Source: CAYJRR01 sp964372275 [NCBI: uncultured bacterium] (lineage in GTDB: Bacteria; CAYJRR01). Taken from it: DNA of 64,000 nt. The DNA lies in assembly GCA_964372275.1 (NCBI GenBank), contig CAYJRR010000004.1, forward strand, positions 4,965-68,964, in the 5' to 3' direction. The notes under the pieces are model-generated. The model was not told the DNA's origin. It did not search any database and saw only the letters and a program-made list of their open reading frames with translations. Shown one piece after another: positions 1 through 8,122 of this stretch (position 1 is the stretch's first letter; each line of letters begins with the position of its first letter). Position numbers and translations under genes: made by a program.

Positions 1-817
1 CGACCCGGCGAAGCTCGTCGGCGCGGTTCGGGGGCAGGTGGAGCGCCATCGGCGCCGGCAGCTCGAGGTCGCGGCCCGAGTCGATGGAGAATCGCACGGA
101 GCGAAAGTTCGGCGCGGTGACCTTGAGGTCGTGCCGTCCCGCCGGCACGCGGAACGGTGGTTCGACGACCCGACCGTCGACCCGGACGACCGCCCCCGCG
201 GGTAGATCGAGCACGGAGATCTGGATCGACTGCGATCCCACGAGCGCGCGAAGCTGACCGACCAGGTCGACCAGATCGGGCGGATAGGAGGCGGCGTCGA
301 CGACGAGCGACGGATCGAGAACGAGCGCCTCCTTCGCCGTGGCCAACGCGAGCGAGGCGTTCCCGCGCGCGAGGAAGATCGAGGCGCGCACCAGCGCGAC
401 CCGGATCCGATCGGCGGCCGGGACCTCCGACAGCGAGCGTTGGACCGCCTCCAGCTCGGCGAGTGTGGCCAGCGCCTCGTCCTGCCGGTCGTCGTAGTAG
501 GCGTCGACCGCACGGGCGAGGAGCGACCCACTCTGGGTCCGTGCGGCGGACTCCACGGTGGAGCCCTCGGGCTCGGGGCTGGCGATCGCGGCGGCGACCG
601 CCTCGACCGACTTCGCCCCGAGCGCCGGCCGCGCGGCGAGGGCCTGCTGCAGGCGCCGTTGGAGCGACCCAGCCGCCGCCGCGTCGTCGCCGACGACGAT
701 CACCGCGACGCCGGCGGGCGCTGTCCCGGCGGGTGCCGTCGGCTCCGCGTGGAGGGCCGGCGAAGCGCATGCGATCGCGATGGCGATCGCGCGAGCGTAG
801 AGGTCGACCGGCTCCAC
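1..817 (-). CDS. Secreted PEGA-like domain protein (3' end outside window)
   Basis: The frame is open from a GTG at 817 to the window edge, giving about 272 codons with the C-terminus missing. The first 20 or so residues (VDLYARAIAIAIACASPALHA) form a signal peptide, possibly with a lipobox-like Cys. The middle is Ala-rich and helical with a TPR-like stretch (DEALATLAELEAVQ). Around residues 205-250 it resembles a PEGA domain (LPAGAVVRVDGRVVEPPFRVPAGRH), a small beta fold found in envelope proteins of these bacteria. Function is unknown; a periplasmic or outer-surface structural role is inferred. The start is supported by a TACAAT box exactly 7 bp upstream. Coding character is much better than that of the Arg-rich opposite-strand frames. 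Confidence 0.7.
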   Translation of the reverse strand, partial: MEPVDLYARAIAIAIACASPALHAEPTAPAGTAPAGVAVIVVGDDAAAAGSLQRRLQQALAARPALGAKSVEAVAAAIASPEPEGSTVESAARTQSGSLLARAVDAYYDDRQDEALATLAELEAVQRSLSEVPAADRIRVALVRASIFLARGNASLALATAKEALVLDPSLVVDAASYPPDLVDLVGQLRALVGSQSIQISVLDLPAGAVVRVDGRVVEPPFRVPAGRHDLKVTAPNFRSVRFSIDSGRDLELPAPMALHLPPNRADELRRV

Positions 818-824
818 CGCACGA

Positions 825-844
825 ATTGTATCGTGGATTACAAT
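825..844. promoter_or_regulatory. Face-to-face divergent -10 boxes (ATTGTA-N8-TACAAT)
   Basis: A perfect 6-bp inverted repeat lies in the 34-bp gap between two divergent GTG starts. Read outward, each arm is a consensus-like -10 hexamer (TACAAT), and each is followed by exactly 7 nt and then GTG (817 on minus, 852 on plus). The simplest reading is a bidirectional promoter that makes leaderless mRNAs both ways. It could additionally or instead be an operator. No -35 elements were assigned. Confidence 0.6.
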
Positions 845-851
845 CGCGCTC

Positions 852-2846
852 GTGCGTCTGCGTGGCGTCGGTCTTCTGCTGGTCGCGATCGGGGTGGCGT
901 CGGCCTGCGTTCGATACGGTCTCGACGGAGAGCTCGAGGACCCGCGACGCCAGCGGGTGGTCGGCGGAACGGTCGACGGTCTGGTCGGTACGCTCGTCCT
1001 GTCCAACGCCGGCGAGACGCTGAACCTTTCGTCGAACGGCGCCTTCGCCTTCGACACGCGATTCGCGCCAGGGGACCCCTACGACGTCACCGTCGCCGCG
1101 CCTCCCTTCGAGCGAAGCTGTACCGTGGAGGGTGGACAGGGGATCGTCGGCGAGTCCGACGTGACCGACGTCGAGGTCCACTGCCTCTCCCAGAATGCGC
1201 GGCTTGCGGCGCTGTCGCTCGAGCGGCCGGCCGAGGGGCTCACACCGGCGTTCGATCCGGAGACCGTCCTCTACCAGGCGACCGTCGGACCGCTCGCCAC
1301 CAGCGTCTCGCTGAGGGCGTCGGCGCAGGATGCCGGCGCGACGATCCTGGTCCAGGGATCGGCGCTCGTCGCCGGCGTCTCGCCGACCCTCGGACTCGGC
1401 TTCGGCGCGAACGCGCTCACAGTCGCCGTCACCGCCGAATCGGGAACCTCGAGGAACGTCGTAGTGAACGTGACGCGGTCGGCGACGCTCACCTCGCCGC
1501 CGACCTACGTGAAGGCGTCGAATACCGGCGGAGGGGACCAGTTCGGAGCGGCGGTCGCCCTGGACGGCGATACGCTGGTCGTCGGCTGCCCGTACGAGGA
1601 CTCCGACGCCACGGGGGTGAACGGAAGCCAGTCGAACAACCTCGTCTCCGACAGCGGCGCGGTCTACGTCTTCGTGCGGAGCGATGGCGGCTGGTCGCAG
1701 CAGGCCTACCTCAAGCCCCCCGCCTCCGACATCGGCGACAACTTCGGCTACAGCGTGGCGGTCGACGGCGACACGGTGATCGTCGGCGCCTGGTTCGAGG
1801 ACTCCGGCGCGGCGGGCGTGAACGGCAACGCGGCCGACGACTCCAAGACCAACAGCGGAGCGGCCTACGTCTTCGTGCGGAACGGGACGACGTGGTCCCA
1901 GCAGGCGTACCTGAAAGGGGCGACCTCGAACGAAAACGACCGGTTCGGCTACAGCGTCGACGTCTCCGGCGATACCGCCGTCGTCGGTTCGAAATACCGG
2001 GACGCCGGAGCGCTCAGCGACAGCGGTGAAGCGACCGTCTTCGTCCGCGCGGGAGGCGCCTGGAGCCTGCAACAGACGCTGCTGCCGTCGAACCCGGAGG
2101 CGTTGGACGAATTCGGCACGTCGGTCGCGGTCTCGGGGAACACCATCGCCGTCGGCGCCGTCCGGGAGGCGACGAGCACCGGGGGAATCAATCCGGCACC
2201 GAACGAGAGCGGAGACGACGACGGCGCGGTCTATCTCTTCGTTCGCAGCGGCAGCACCTGGTCACAGTCCCACTTCCTGAAGGCCTCCAATCCGACGAAC
2301 GGCGACTACTTCGGGCAGGACCTCGCGCTCGACGGCGACACGCTGGCGGTCGGATCCCCGTTCGAGGACTCCAACGCGACGGGTGTGAACGGCAGCCAAT
2401 CGAACGAGAGCGCGACCGACGCCGGCGCCGTTTACATCTTCGTACGCAGCGGCTCGACCTGGTCGCAACAAGCCTACGTCAAGGCATCCAACACCGGCGT
2501 CGGCGACTACTTCGGACACTACCTCGCCCTCTCCGGCGGCACGTTGCTCGTCGGGTCCTACCTCGAGGACTCGAACGCGACGGGCATCGGTGGAAACGGA
2601 GGCGACAACAGCGCCGGCAATGCCGGGGGGGCCTACCTGTTCACGCGCGCCGGCACGGTCTGGTCCCAACCCAGCTACCTCAAGGCCTCCAACACCGAGG
2701 CCAACGACAACTTCGGCGTCGACGTCGCCGTCGGCGGCGACGTGGTGGCGATCGGGGCGAACTACGAGGACTCGGGAACCACCGGCGTCGGCTCCACGCC
2801 GAACGAGGCGGCGAACGGGAGCGGGGCCGTCTACCTCTACCGCTGA
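852..2846 (+). CDS. FG-GAP repeat lipoprotein with Cadherin-like domain
   Basis: This is a 664-residue exported protein. The N-terminus is a hydrophobic signal ending at Cys19 (GVASAC), consistent with a lipoprotein. Residues about 115-210 resemble the Cadherin-like beta-sandwich family (LAALSLERPAEG...YQATVG, ending in VNVTRS). The rest is seven consecutive FG-GAP-like blades of the form D-x-FG-x-x-V-A-[LV]-x-G-D-T-x-[VA]-VG-x-x-x-E-D-S, separated by long loops with TGVNG and SQSN repeats. Seven blades fit a single beta-propeller. Such proteins are usually surface-exposed; the ligand is unknown. The start is GTG with a -10 box 7 bp upstream. The 8-residue motifs repeat at DNA level, so the gene may be prone to recombination. 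Confidence 0.88.
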   Translation: MRLRGVGLLLVAIGVASACVRYGLDGELEDPRRQRVVGGTVDGLVGTLVLSNAGETLNLSSNGAFAFDTRFAPGDPYDVTVAAPPFERSCTVEGGQGIVGESDVTDVEVHCLSQNARLAALSLERPAEGLTPAFDPETVLYQATVGPLATSVSLRASAQDAGATILVQGSALVAGVSPTLGLGFGANALTVAVTAESGTSRNVVVNVTRSATLTSPPTYVKASNTGGGDQFGAAVALDGDTLVVGCPYEDSDATGVNGSQSNNLVSDSGAVYVFVRSDGGWSQQAYLKPPASDIGDNFGYSVAVDGDTVIVGAWFEDSGAAGVNGNAADDSKTNSGAAYVFVRNGTTWSQQAYLKGATSNENDRFGYSVDVSGDTAVVGSKYRDAGALSDSGEATVFVRAGGAWSLQQTLLPSNPEALDEFGTSVAVSGNTIAVGAVREATSTGGINPAPNESGDDDGAVYLFVRSGSTWSQSHFLKASNPTNGDYFGQDLALDGDTLAVGSPFEDSNATGVNGSQSNESATDAGAVYIFVRSGSTWSQQAYVKASNTGVGDYFGHYLALSGGTLLVGSYLEDSNATGIGGNGGDNSAGNAGGAYLFTRAGTVWSQPSYLKASNTEANDNFGVDVAVGGDVVAIGANYEDSGTTGVGSTPNEAANGSGAVYLYR

Positions 2847-2883
2847 CCTCGACGCGGCCGGCCGCAGGCCGCGGGCCGGCGGG

Positions 2884-4542
2884 TCATCGATACAGTTCGT
2901 CGATGGCGCGCGCGTGCAGTCGTGCGACTTCGGCGCGCTTGACCTTGAGCGACGGCGTCAGCTCCCCCGCCTCCTCCGACAGCGGCGACCCGAGGAGCGC
3001 GAAGCGCTTGATCGTCTCGAACGAGGGGCGGCCGGCGTTGACGGCGTCGACCGCCGCCTGGATCCGCGCCCGCAGCGCCGCGTCGTCGATCCCCTCCGCC
3101 GCCGCCCGTTCGCGGTTGGGCGCGACGAGCGCCGTGAGGTAGCTCCTGCCTTCGCCGAGTACGACCGCCTGCAGCACCCATCCGCATGCGGTCAGCTCGC
3201 TCTCGATCGGCGCCGGGGCGACCTTCTTCCCGTTCGACAGCACCAGCAGCGACTTCTTCCGGTCGGTGATGAAGAGGAAGCCGTCTCCGTCGATGCGGCC
3301 GATGTCGCCGGTGTGCATCCAGCCGTCGGCGTCCCGGAACTCCGCCGTCTCCTCCGGCAGACCGTGGTAGCCGAGCATGGCGTGCTCGCAGCGGACGAGC
3401 AGCTCTCCGTCCTCCGCGATCTTCGACTCGTAGCCGGCGGCCGTCTTCCCGCACGAGCCGTAGCGGATCTCGCCCACCGGCGCCGCGTGCGAGATGCCGA
3501 ACTCGCTCATCCCATAGATGTCCCGGATCGGCACCCCCGCGAGGTGGAAGAACTCGGCGATGTGCGCCGGCAGGCTCGCCCCGCCCGACCAGAAGGTCCG
3601 GATCTTCCCGCCGAAGCGGGCGCGGATCTTCGAGAAGACGATCCGGTCGGCGAGCCGCCGCCACGGGCGGTCCCGCCGCGCGGCGTCGAGGGCCCACGCG
3701 AACAGCCGCCGCTTGACCGGCGAGGCGCCGGCGGCGGCGAGAATCCGCTCGTAGGCCTTCTCGAAGACCCGCGGCACGGCGAAGGCGACCGTCGGGCGCG
3801 CAAGGGCGAGATCCTGCGCGATGGTGTCGATCGACTCCCCGATGCAGTTCTTCACCCCCGCGTGGAAGTAGACGATCGCCGAGCCGCGTCCCAGGGCGTG
3901 GCTCATCGGGAGGAAGCTCAAGGCGACGTCCCCCTCCTCGAGAGCCAGGGTGACGCGGAGCTTCTTGAGCAGCCCCTGCGCGCGATCGTGGTCGTAGAGG
4001 GCCCCCTTCGGCATCCCGGTCGTCCCGGAGGTGTAGAGGAAGGAGACCCGGGTGGCCGGGGTGAGCTCCGCCAGGCGCCGTCGCAGGCGAGGGTCGTCGA
4101 GCGACTCCGGCCGGCGCGGAAAGGGATCGGCCGCTCCGGCGGCGTCGTCGATGGAGACGATGCGGATGCCGGGGGCCGCCGCGCGCACCCGCTCCGCCTC
4201 GGCGCGACCCTCGACGAATGCCAGCGTCGCCCCCGAGTCGCGAAGCACGTGCTCCAGCACCGGACCGACGAGCGTCGGATAGATCGGCACCACGATCGCG
4301 CCGACGAAGGCGATCGCCTGGTCGGCGAGCAGCCACTCCAGGCGGGACCGCGAGACGATCGCCACCCGATCGCCGACGCGCACCCCCCTCTCGAGCAGCG
4401 CCACCGCCACCCCGGCCGCCTCCCGACCGATCTCCCGGTACGTCCGGTCGACGAAACGCCCGCCGACCTTCACCGCCACGCACGGACGCGCGGCGTAGGC
4501 CTGGTAGTCCTCGACGAGCTGGTGCGCGAGCGTGTACGCCAC
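2884..4542 (-). CDS. Long-chain acyl-CoA synthetase (AMP-forming)
   Basis: This is a 552-residue ANL-superfamily ligase that activates a fatty acid to acyl-AMP and then acyl-CoA in the cytoplasm. The P-loop (YTSGTTGMPKG) is near residue 170. The A5 motif (YGMSEFG), the TGDIGRIDGDGF segment and the DRKKSLLVLSNGKKVAP hinge follow in the expected order. The last of these is typical of FadD15/long-chain types. Length is normal for the family. The start is GTG at 4542, which removes a longer Arg-rich extension in another frame. It is transcribed divergently from an acyl-CoA dehydrogenase, so the two probably act in the same beta-oxidation step series. Chain-length specificity cannot be read from the sequence. 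Confidence 0.9.
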   Translation of the reverse strand: MAYTLAHQLVEDYQAYAARPCVAVKVGGRFVDRTYREIGREAAGVAVALLERGVRVGDRVAIVSRSRLEWLLADQAIAFVGAIVVPIYPTLVGPVLEHVLRDSGATLAFVEGRAEAERVRAAAPGIRIVSIDDAAGAADPFPRRPESLDDPRLRRRLAELTPATRVSFLYTSGTTGMPKGALYDHDRAQGLLKKLRVTLALEEGDVALSFLPMSHALGRGSAIVYFHAGVKNCIGESIDTIAQDLALARPTVAFAVPRVFEKAYERILAAAGASPVKRRLFAWALDAARRDRPWRRLADRIVFSKIRARFGGKIRTFWSGGASLPAHIAEFFHLAGVPIRDIYGMSEFGISHAAPVGEIRYGSCGKTAAGYESKIAEDGELLVRCEHAMLGYHGLPEETAEFRDADGWMHTGDIGRIDGDGFLFITDRKKSLLVLSNGKKVAPAPIESELTACGWVLQAVVLGEGRSYLTALVAPNRERAAAEGIDDAALRARIQAAVDAVNAGRPSFETIKRFALLGSPLSEEAGELTPSLKVKRAEVARLHARAIDELYR

Positions 4543-4833
4543 GACGGGTGAGCCTCGCCTCGTACCCGGACTCTGGCAAGTGGACCTAACAACACTGGGA
4601 CGGGCGCACGGTTCCCGCTCCTTCGACCGGCCGGTCGCCCGTCCGGTGACGTCACCGAATTCGCGAACGATTTTCCGAGAGGTCGGCGAGCGTTGTGCGG
4701 AATGCGGCGATCGGACCGTTCGCGGCCGGGCTCGGTACGGGGTTGATCCTCGCCGACGCCTCCGTTGCCGGCCACGTGCTGGCCTCCGGGGCCGCGCTCA
4801 GCTTGGGAATGCGGAGCGGATCGGAGATCGGAG

Positions 4834-4863
4834 GGGTCGGCGTGCCTCGCCACACGCCGACCC
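4834..4863. repeat. 11-bp perfect inverted repeat, possible operator
   Basis: GGGTCGGCGTG at 4834-4844 is mirrored by CACGCCGACCC at 4853-4863 with an 8-nt spacer. No T-tract follows, so it is not a typical intrinsic terminator. Its position between two fatty-acid genes suggests a binding site for a dimeric repressor, or an mRNA hairpin. Confidence 0.5.
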
Positions 4864-4977
4864 GCCCGACGGCGTCCGATCGTCCCGCGGGCGCGACGAA
4901 CGCCGCCGTGGGAACGGCCCGGTAGGAACGGTACGGAGCGGCCATCGGTCGTCGCGCCCGGGGCCCGGACCCTGCGC

Positions 4978-4983
4978 TAGACT
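4978..4983 (+). promoter_or_regulatory. -10 box (TAGACT) of acyl-CoA dehydrogenase gene
   Basis: TAGACT ends 6 bp before the ATG at 4990, so transcription would begin at or next to the start codon (leaderless). The same TANNNT-N6/7-start geometry recurs at several other genes in the window. Confidence 0.45.
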
Positions 4984-4989
4984 GGCCGC

Positions 4990-6735
4990 ATGCCCTTCGA
5001 TCCCAACGCCAGCTTCGGCAAATCGCTCTTCTTCGGCGAGATCCTCGAAGACCAGATCTTCCCCTACCCCGAAGTCGACGCCGACACGGCCGGGACGGTG
5101 CGGAGCGTGCTGGAGACGGTCGACCGGTTCATGCCGACGCTCGACGCCGCGGCGCTCGACCGCGCGGGGGAGCTGCCGGCGTCGGTGCTCGCCTCGCTGA
5201 AGGAGCTGGGTCTGTTCGGGCTCGTCGTCCCGCCGGAGTACGGGGGCCTGGGACTCACCAGCACCGGCTACGCACGAGTGATGCAGCAGATCGCCGGGCA
5301 CGACGGCGCGGTGGCGGTCACGGTCGGGGCGCACTCCTCGATCGGCTTCAAGGGGCTGCTCCTGTTCGGCACCGAGGCGCAGAAGAGGAAATACCTCCCC
5401 CGCCTCGCCACCGGCGACCTCGTCGCCTGCTTCTGCCTCACCGAGCCCGGGTCCGGAAGCGACGCCTTCAGCATCAAGACACGCGCCGAGCGGTCGGCCG
5501 ACGGCTCGCACTACGTGCTGGACGGACAGAAGCTCTGGATCACCAACGGTGGGATCGCCGACTTCTTCACCGTCTTCGCCAAGACGACCCCGGACGTGGC
5601 CGGCCAGAAGGGACGGATCACCGCCTTCGCCGTGACCCGCGACATGGGGGGCGTCACCCACGGCAAACACGAGGACAAGATGGGGATCCGCGCCTCGACC
5701 ACCAACGCCGTCTTCTTCGACAAGGTGAAGGTGCCGGCGGAGAACGTGATCGGCGAGGAGGGGAAGGGGTTCAAGGTCGCGATGTCGATCCTGAACCATG
5801 GCCGCACGGGGCTCGGCGCCGGGGCGGTCGGCGGGCAGAAGGTGCTGCTCCGGCTGGCGGCCGCGCACGCCAACGAACGCAAGCAGTTCGGCCGCCCGAT
5901 CGGCAGCTTCGGCCTGATGAAGGAGAAGCTGGGGCGGATGGCGACCTACTGCTACGTCTCCGAATCGCTCTGCTACCTGGTGGCGGCGACGATCGACCGT
6001 GGCGGCGTCGACTACTCGCTCGAAGGGGCGGCGACCAAGGTCTTCAACTCGGAGGCCTTGTGGCATGCCGCCGACGAGGCGCTGCAGATCGCGGGGGGGT
6101 TGGGCTTCATGCGCGAGTACCCCTACGAGCGCGCGATGCGCGACGCCCGCATCAACCGCATCTACGAGGGGACCAACGAGATCCTTCGTCTCTACGTCGG
6201 GCTGACCGGCGTGCAGACACCCGGCGAATACCTGAAGGGCCTGGGGAAGGAGCTGTCGAACGCGCTCAACGAGCCGATCAAGAGCCTCGGGCTCCTCTCC
6301 GGCTACGCCGGCCGCAAGCTGCGCCAGAACCTTCCCTTCGGACGGACGCAGATCACGAAGGCGCACGAGTCGCTGCGCAAGCACGTCGCCTCGGTGGAGG
6401 AGCTGGTGCAGGAGTTCGCCGCGATGTGCGAGACGGTGCTGCGCCGTCACGGGAAGGAGATCGTGGAGAAACAGTTCGCGACGCGCCGGCTGGGCGACAT
6501 CGCCATCGACCTGATCGCGATGCTGGCGACGATCTCCCGCACCACGTCGCGGATCGAAACGCGCGGGCTCGACGCGAGCGCCAACGAGCTGAACATGACC
6601 CACGCCTTCTGCGCCGAGGCGGTCGACCGCATCCGCGCCAACTTCCGCAACGCCGCCCGGAACCACGACGAGGAGCTCAAGTCGATCGCCGACCACACGC
6701 TCCAGGTCGGCCACTACGAAAACGACGTCATCTGA
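4990..6735 (+). CDS. Acyl-CoA dehydrogenase (VLCAD/ACAD9-like length)
   Basis: This is a 581-residue flavoprotein that introduces the alpha-beta double bond into acyl-CoA. Visible features are the FAD/substrate segment CLTEPGSGSDAFS, the LDGQKLWITNGG strand, and the catalytic-base motif IYEGTNEILR near residue 400. A C-terminal helical extension of about 170 residues follows that motif. The extra domain makes it resemble very-long-chain/ACAD9-type enzymes rather than the roughly 380-residue short-chain type. The ATG start has a -10 box 6 bp upstream. It diverges from the acyl-CoA ligase, and both probably serve beta-oxidation. A role in reducing the crotonyl-CoA made by the lysine pathway in this window is possible but not indicated by position. 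Confidence 0.92.
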   Translation: MPFDPNASFGKSLFFGEILEDQIFPYPEVDADTAGTVRSVLETVDRFMPTLDAAALDRAGELPASVLASLKELGLFGLVVPPEYGGLGLTSTGYARVMQQIAGHDGAVAVTVGAHSSIGFKGLLLFGTEAQKRKYLPRLATGDLVACFCLTEPGSGSDAFSIKTRAERSADGSHYVLDGQKLWITNGGIADFFTVFAKTTPDVAGQKGRITAFAVTRDMGGVTHGKHEDKMGIRASTTNAVFFDKVKVPAENVIGEEGKGFKVAMSILNHGRTGLGAGAVGGQKVLLRLAAAHANERKQFGRPIGSFGLMKEKLGRMATYCYVSESLCYLVAATIDRGGVDYSLEGAATKVFNSEALWHAADEALQIAGGLGFMREYPYERAMRDARINRIYEGTNEILRLYVGLTGVQTPGEYLKGLGKELSNALNEPIKSLGLLSGYAGRKLRQNLPFGRTQITKAHESLRKHVASVEELVQEFAAMCETVLRRHGKEIVEKQFATRRLGDIAIDLIAMLATISRTTSRIETRGLDASANELNMTHAFCAEAVDRIRANFRNAARNHDEELKSIADHTLQVGHYENDVI

Positions 6736-6980
6736 CGCGGAATTCGTCCGGTGGACGGCGGCCGGCGATCGGGCGAAAATCGCCCCCATGCCGTCGGTGG
6801 GCCGGCTCGCGGTCGTGGCGTGCGTGCTGATCCCCTCGCCGCGTCGCGTACGGACGAGTCGTCGACCGCGACGGCCGCCCGGCCCGCCGGAAACTCGAAG
6901 GAATCGCGATCGATCCGGCGAGCGGCAAGATCCTCGCGGTCGACGACGCCGACACCGACGACCCTTCCGAGCTGTTCCGG

Positions 6981-7889
6981 TTGTCCCGCCGGGAGCCGTT
7001 CGACCCCTATCGCCTGCCGCGCGCGGTCACCGTCTTCGCCGTGACCTCGGACGGGGCGATCGGCGTCGACGGCGGTCCATTCCGCGACGGCCGCTGGACG
7101 TGGGCCGAAGGGAGGCGCGGACGAATCGGGCTCGACCTCGTCCGCGCCGAGCATAGCGGCCGCTACACGCTGGGGGCGACCGGACGGGGGGCGCGGATCG
7201 ACGGACTGCATCGCGGACAGGTGACCCTCGTCGGCGCGGTGGCCGACCTCAAGCGCCTCGAGATGCTCGCCGACACCCTCCTCCTGACGCAGGCAGGGCT
7301 GCAAGGAAGGGCGCAGGCCTTCGCCGGCGGCGACGCGGTGGCGGCCGGAGGGCTGGCCGCGGGTCGAAGGGGACTCCATGCGGTGGGGTCGGCCCAGGCG
7401 TTCGCCGGCGTCAAGGCGCGAGCGGAAGCGACCTTCGACACCATGCTCTGCGGACTGGCGCTGACCGCCACCGGCATCGCCGAGGCCAGCGCCGGCGCCG
7501 GCGCCGCCGCGGCGGGCCACTTCAAGGTCGACTGGAGCCGTTTCGCGGTTCGGATCGGCGGCGAGGCCAACGCCACGCTCGGACCCGGCGCGGGGATCGG
7601 AGGTGTCGTCGACGTCTCGGTCGAGCAGATCGTGCGCAAGCCACGCCGCGCGGCCGGTTGCGCGGTCTACGGACTGGCGATCTCGCTCGCCACGCCGGCC
7701 GGAACCTCGTCGATCGCCGCCGATCCGGTGATTCGTGCCGCGCTCTTCCGCCTCGCCGAACGCCTTCTCGCGCCGCCGTCCCTGACCAACGGCATCACCG
7801 CCGGCGCCAACGTCCACCGCGCCGCCCCCACCACCGCCTCGCCGCGCGCCGGCGGCGGATCCTCGCCCGCCGCCGGACTCAAGCGCTGA
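6981..7889 (+). CDS. Ala/Gly-rich hypothetical protein, 5' end doubtful
   Basis: This is a 302-residue frame from a TTG at 6981. I do not recognise the family. The first 90 residues look globular. Residues 90-240 are rich in Ala/Gly with a repeating AxAxAG pattern (QAFAGGDAVAAGG, AEASAGAGAAAAG), and the end is Pro/Ser-rich. The same frame stays open and protein-like upstream to a TGA at 6828-6830 but has no normal start codon there. A different frame begins at ATG 6788 with MPSVGRLAVVACVLIPSP, which resembles a signal peptide. A +1 shift near 6845 would join the two into one exported protein. Either the gene is frameshifted (real or assembly error) or translation starts at the weak TTG. Confidence 0.55.
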   Translation: MSRREPFDPYRLPRAVTVFAVTSDGAIGVDGGPFRDGRWTWAEGRRGRIGLDLVRAEHSGRYTLGATGRGARIDGLHRGQVTLVGAVADLKRLEMLADTLLLTQAGLQGRAQAFAGGDAVAAGGLAAGRRGLHAVGSAQAFAGVKARAEATFDTMLCGLALTATGIAEASAGAGAAAAGHFKVDWSRFAVRIGGEANATLGPGAGIGGVVDVSVEQIVRKPRRAAGCAVYGLAISLATPAGTSSIAADPVIRAALFRLAERLLAPPSLTNGITAGANVHRAAPTTASPRAGGGSSPAAGLKR

Positions 7890-7970
7890 GGCGGCCCCTC
7901 GGCGGACACGCACGCAAACCGCCCGATGTTCCAAAGGCGGGGTGAAGACACGAAGGGACGGCGACACCAG

Positions 7971-8031
7971 CCGCTCGGATTCCGATCGGATTCCGGCCGG
8001 ATACCGATCGGTTCGGATCGAGCCGGGTCGG
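7971..8031. repeat. 11-bp tandem array of CCGNNCGG palindromes
   Basis: CCGCTCGG (7971), CCGATCGG (7982), CCGGCCGG (7993) and CCGATCGG (8004) are spaced exactly 11 bp apart by ATT/ATT/ATA. Degenerate copies continue to about 8031. One unit per helical turn puts all sites on one DNA face, as in operator or iteron arrays. It lies about 90 bp upstream of the DUF4175/MoxR operon, so a regulatory role is inferred. Confidence 0.6.
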
Positions 8032-8036
8032 ACGCG

Positions 8037-8122
8037 GGAAGCCCTTTCTGTTCCGTGGGGTTCCGATCATGAGCAGGGTATATTCGTACCAGGGTCAGGA
8101 ACCACGGGGTCGGAAGCCCTTT
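8037..8122. repeat. 11-bp direct repeat GGAAGCCCTTT flanking the operon leader
   Basis: Exact copies lie at 8037-8047 and 8112-8122, 75 bp apart. The second covers the first bases of the TTG start codon at 8121. An AT-rich TATATT (8079-8084) lies between them and could be the -10 element. The repeat could be a binding site or a recombination scar. Confidence 0.4.

Larger units (their letters stand above)
4543..4989. other. 447-bp divergent intergenic region
   Basis: This gap separates the divergent acyl-CoA ligase and acyl-CoA dehydrogenase genes and should hold both promoters. It contains an 11-bp perfect inverted repeat (4834-4863) and a -10-like TAGACT just before the dehydrogenase start. 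A GTG-started 76-codon frame at 4695-4925 is open, but it has no convincing ribosome site or family resemblance, so I do not call it a gene. Confidence 0.6.

Noticed and set aside
440-2029. Long Arg-rich frame on the plus strand over the divergent lipoprotein genes
   Set aside because: Composition (Arg, Gly, Pro) is typical of a shadow frame in GC-rich DNA; the other frames encode recognisable domains.
2837-4579. 580-codon minus-strand frame overlapping the acyl-CoA ligase
   Set aside because: It is the out-of-phase shadow of the ligase; motifs of the ANL family are only in the 2884-4542 frame.
4834-4863. Intrinsic terminator
   Set aside because: The inverted repeat is not followed by a T-run and no gene ends just before it.
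4695-4925. 76-codon GTG frame in the divergent intergenic region
   Set aside because: No ribosome site or family resemblance; contains the inverted repeat and degenerates to Pro/Arg/Thr.
4798-6789. Long minus-strand frame antisense to the acyl-CoA dehydrogenase
   Set aside because: Shadow frame rich in Arg, Gly, Asp and Val with no domain; opposite strand is a clear enzyme.
7971-8031. Possible miniature CRISPR-like array
   Set aside because: Units are only 11 bp with 3-bp spacers and no cas genes nearby; better explained as protein-binding repeats.
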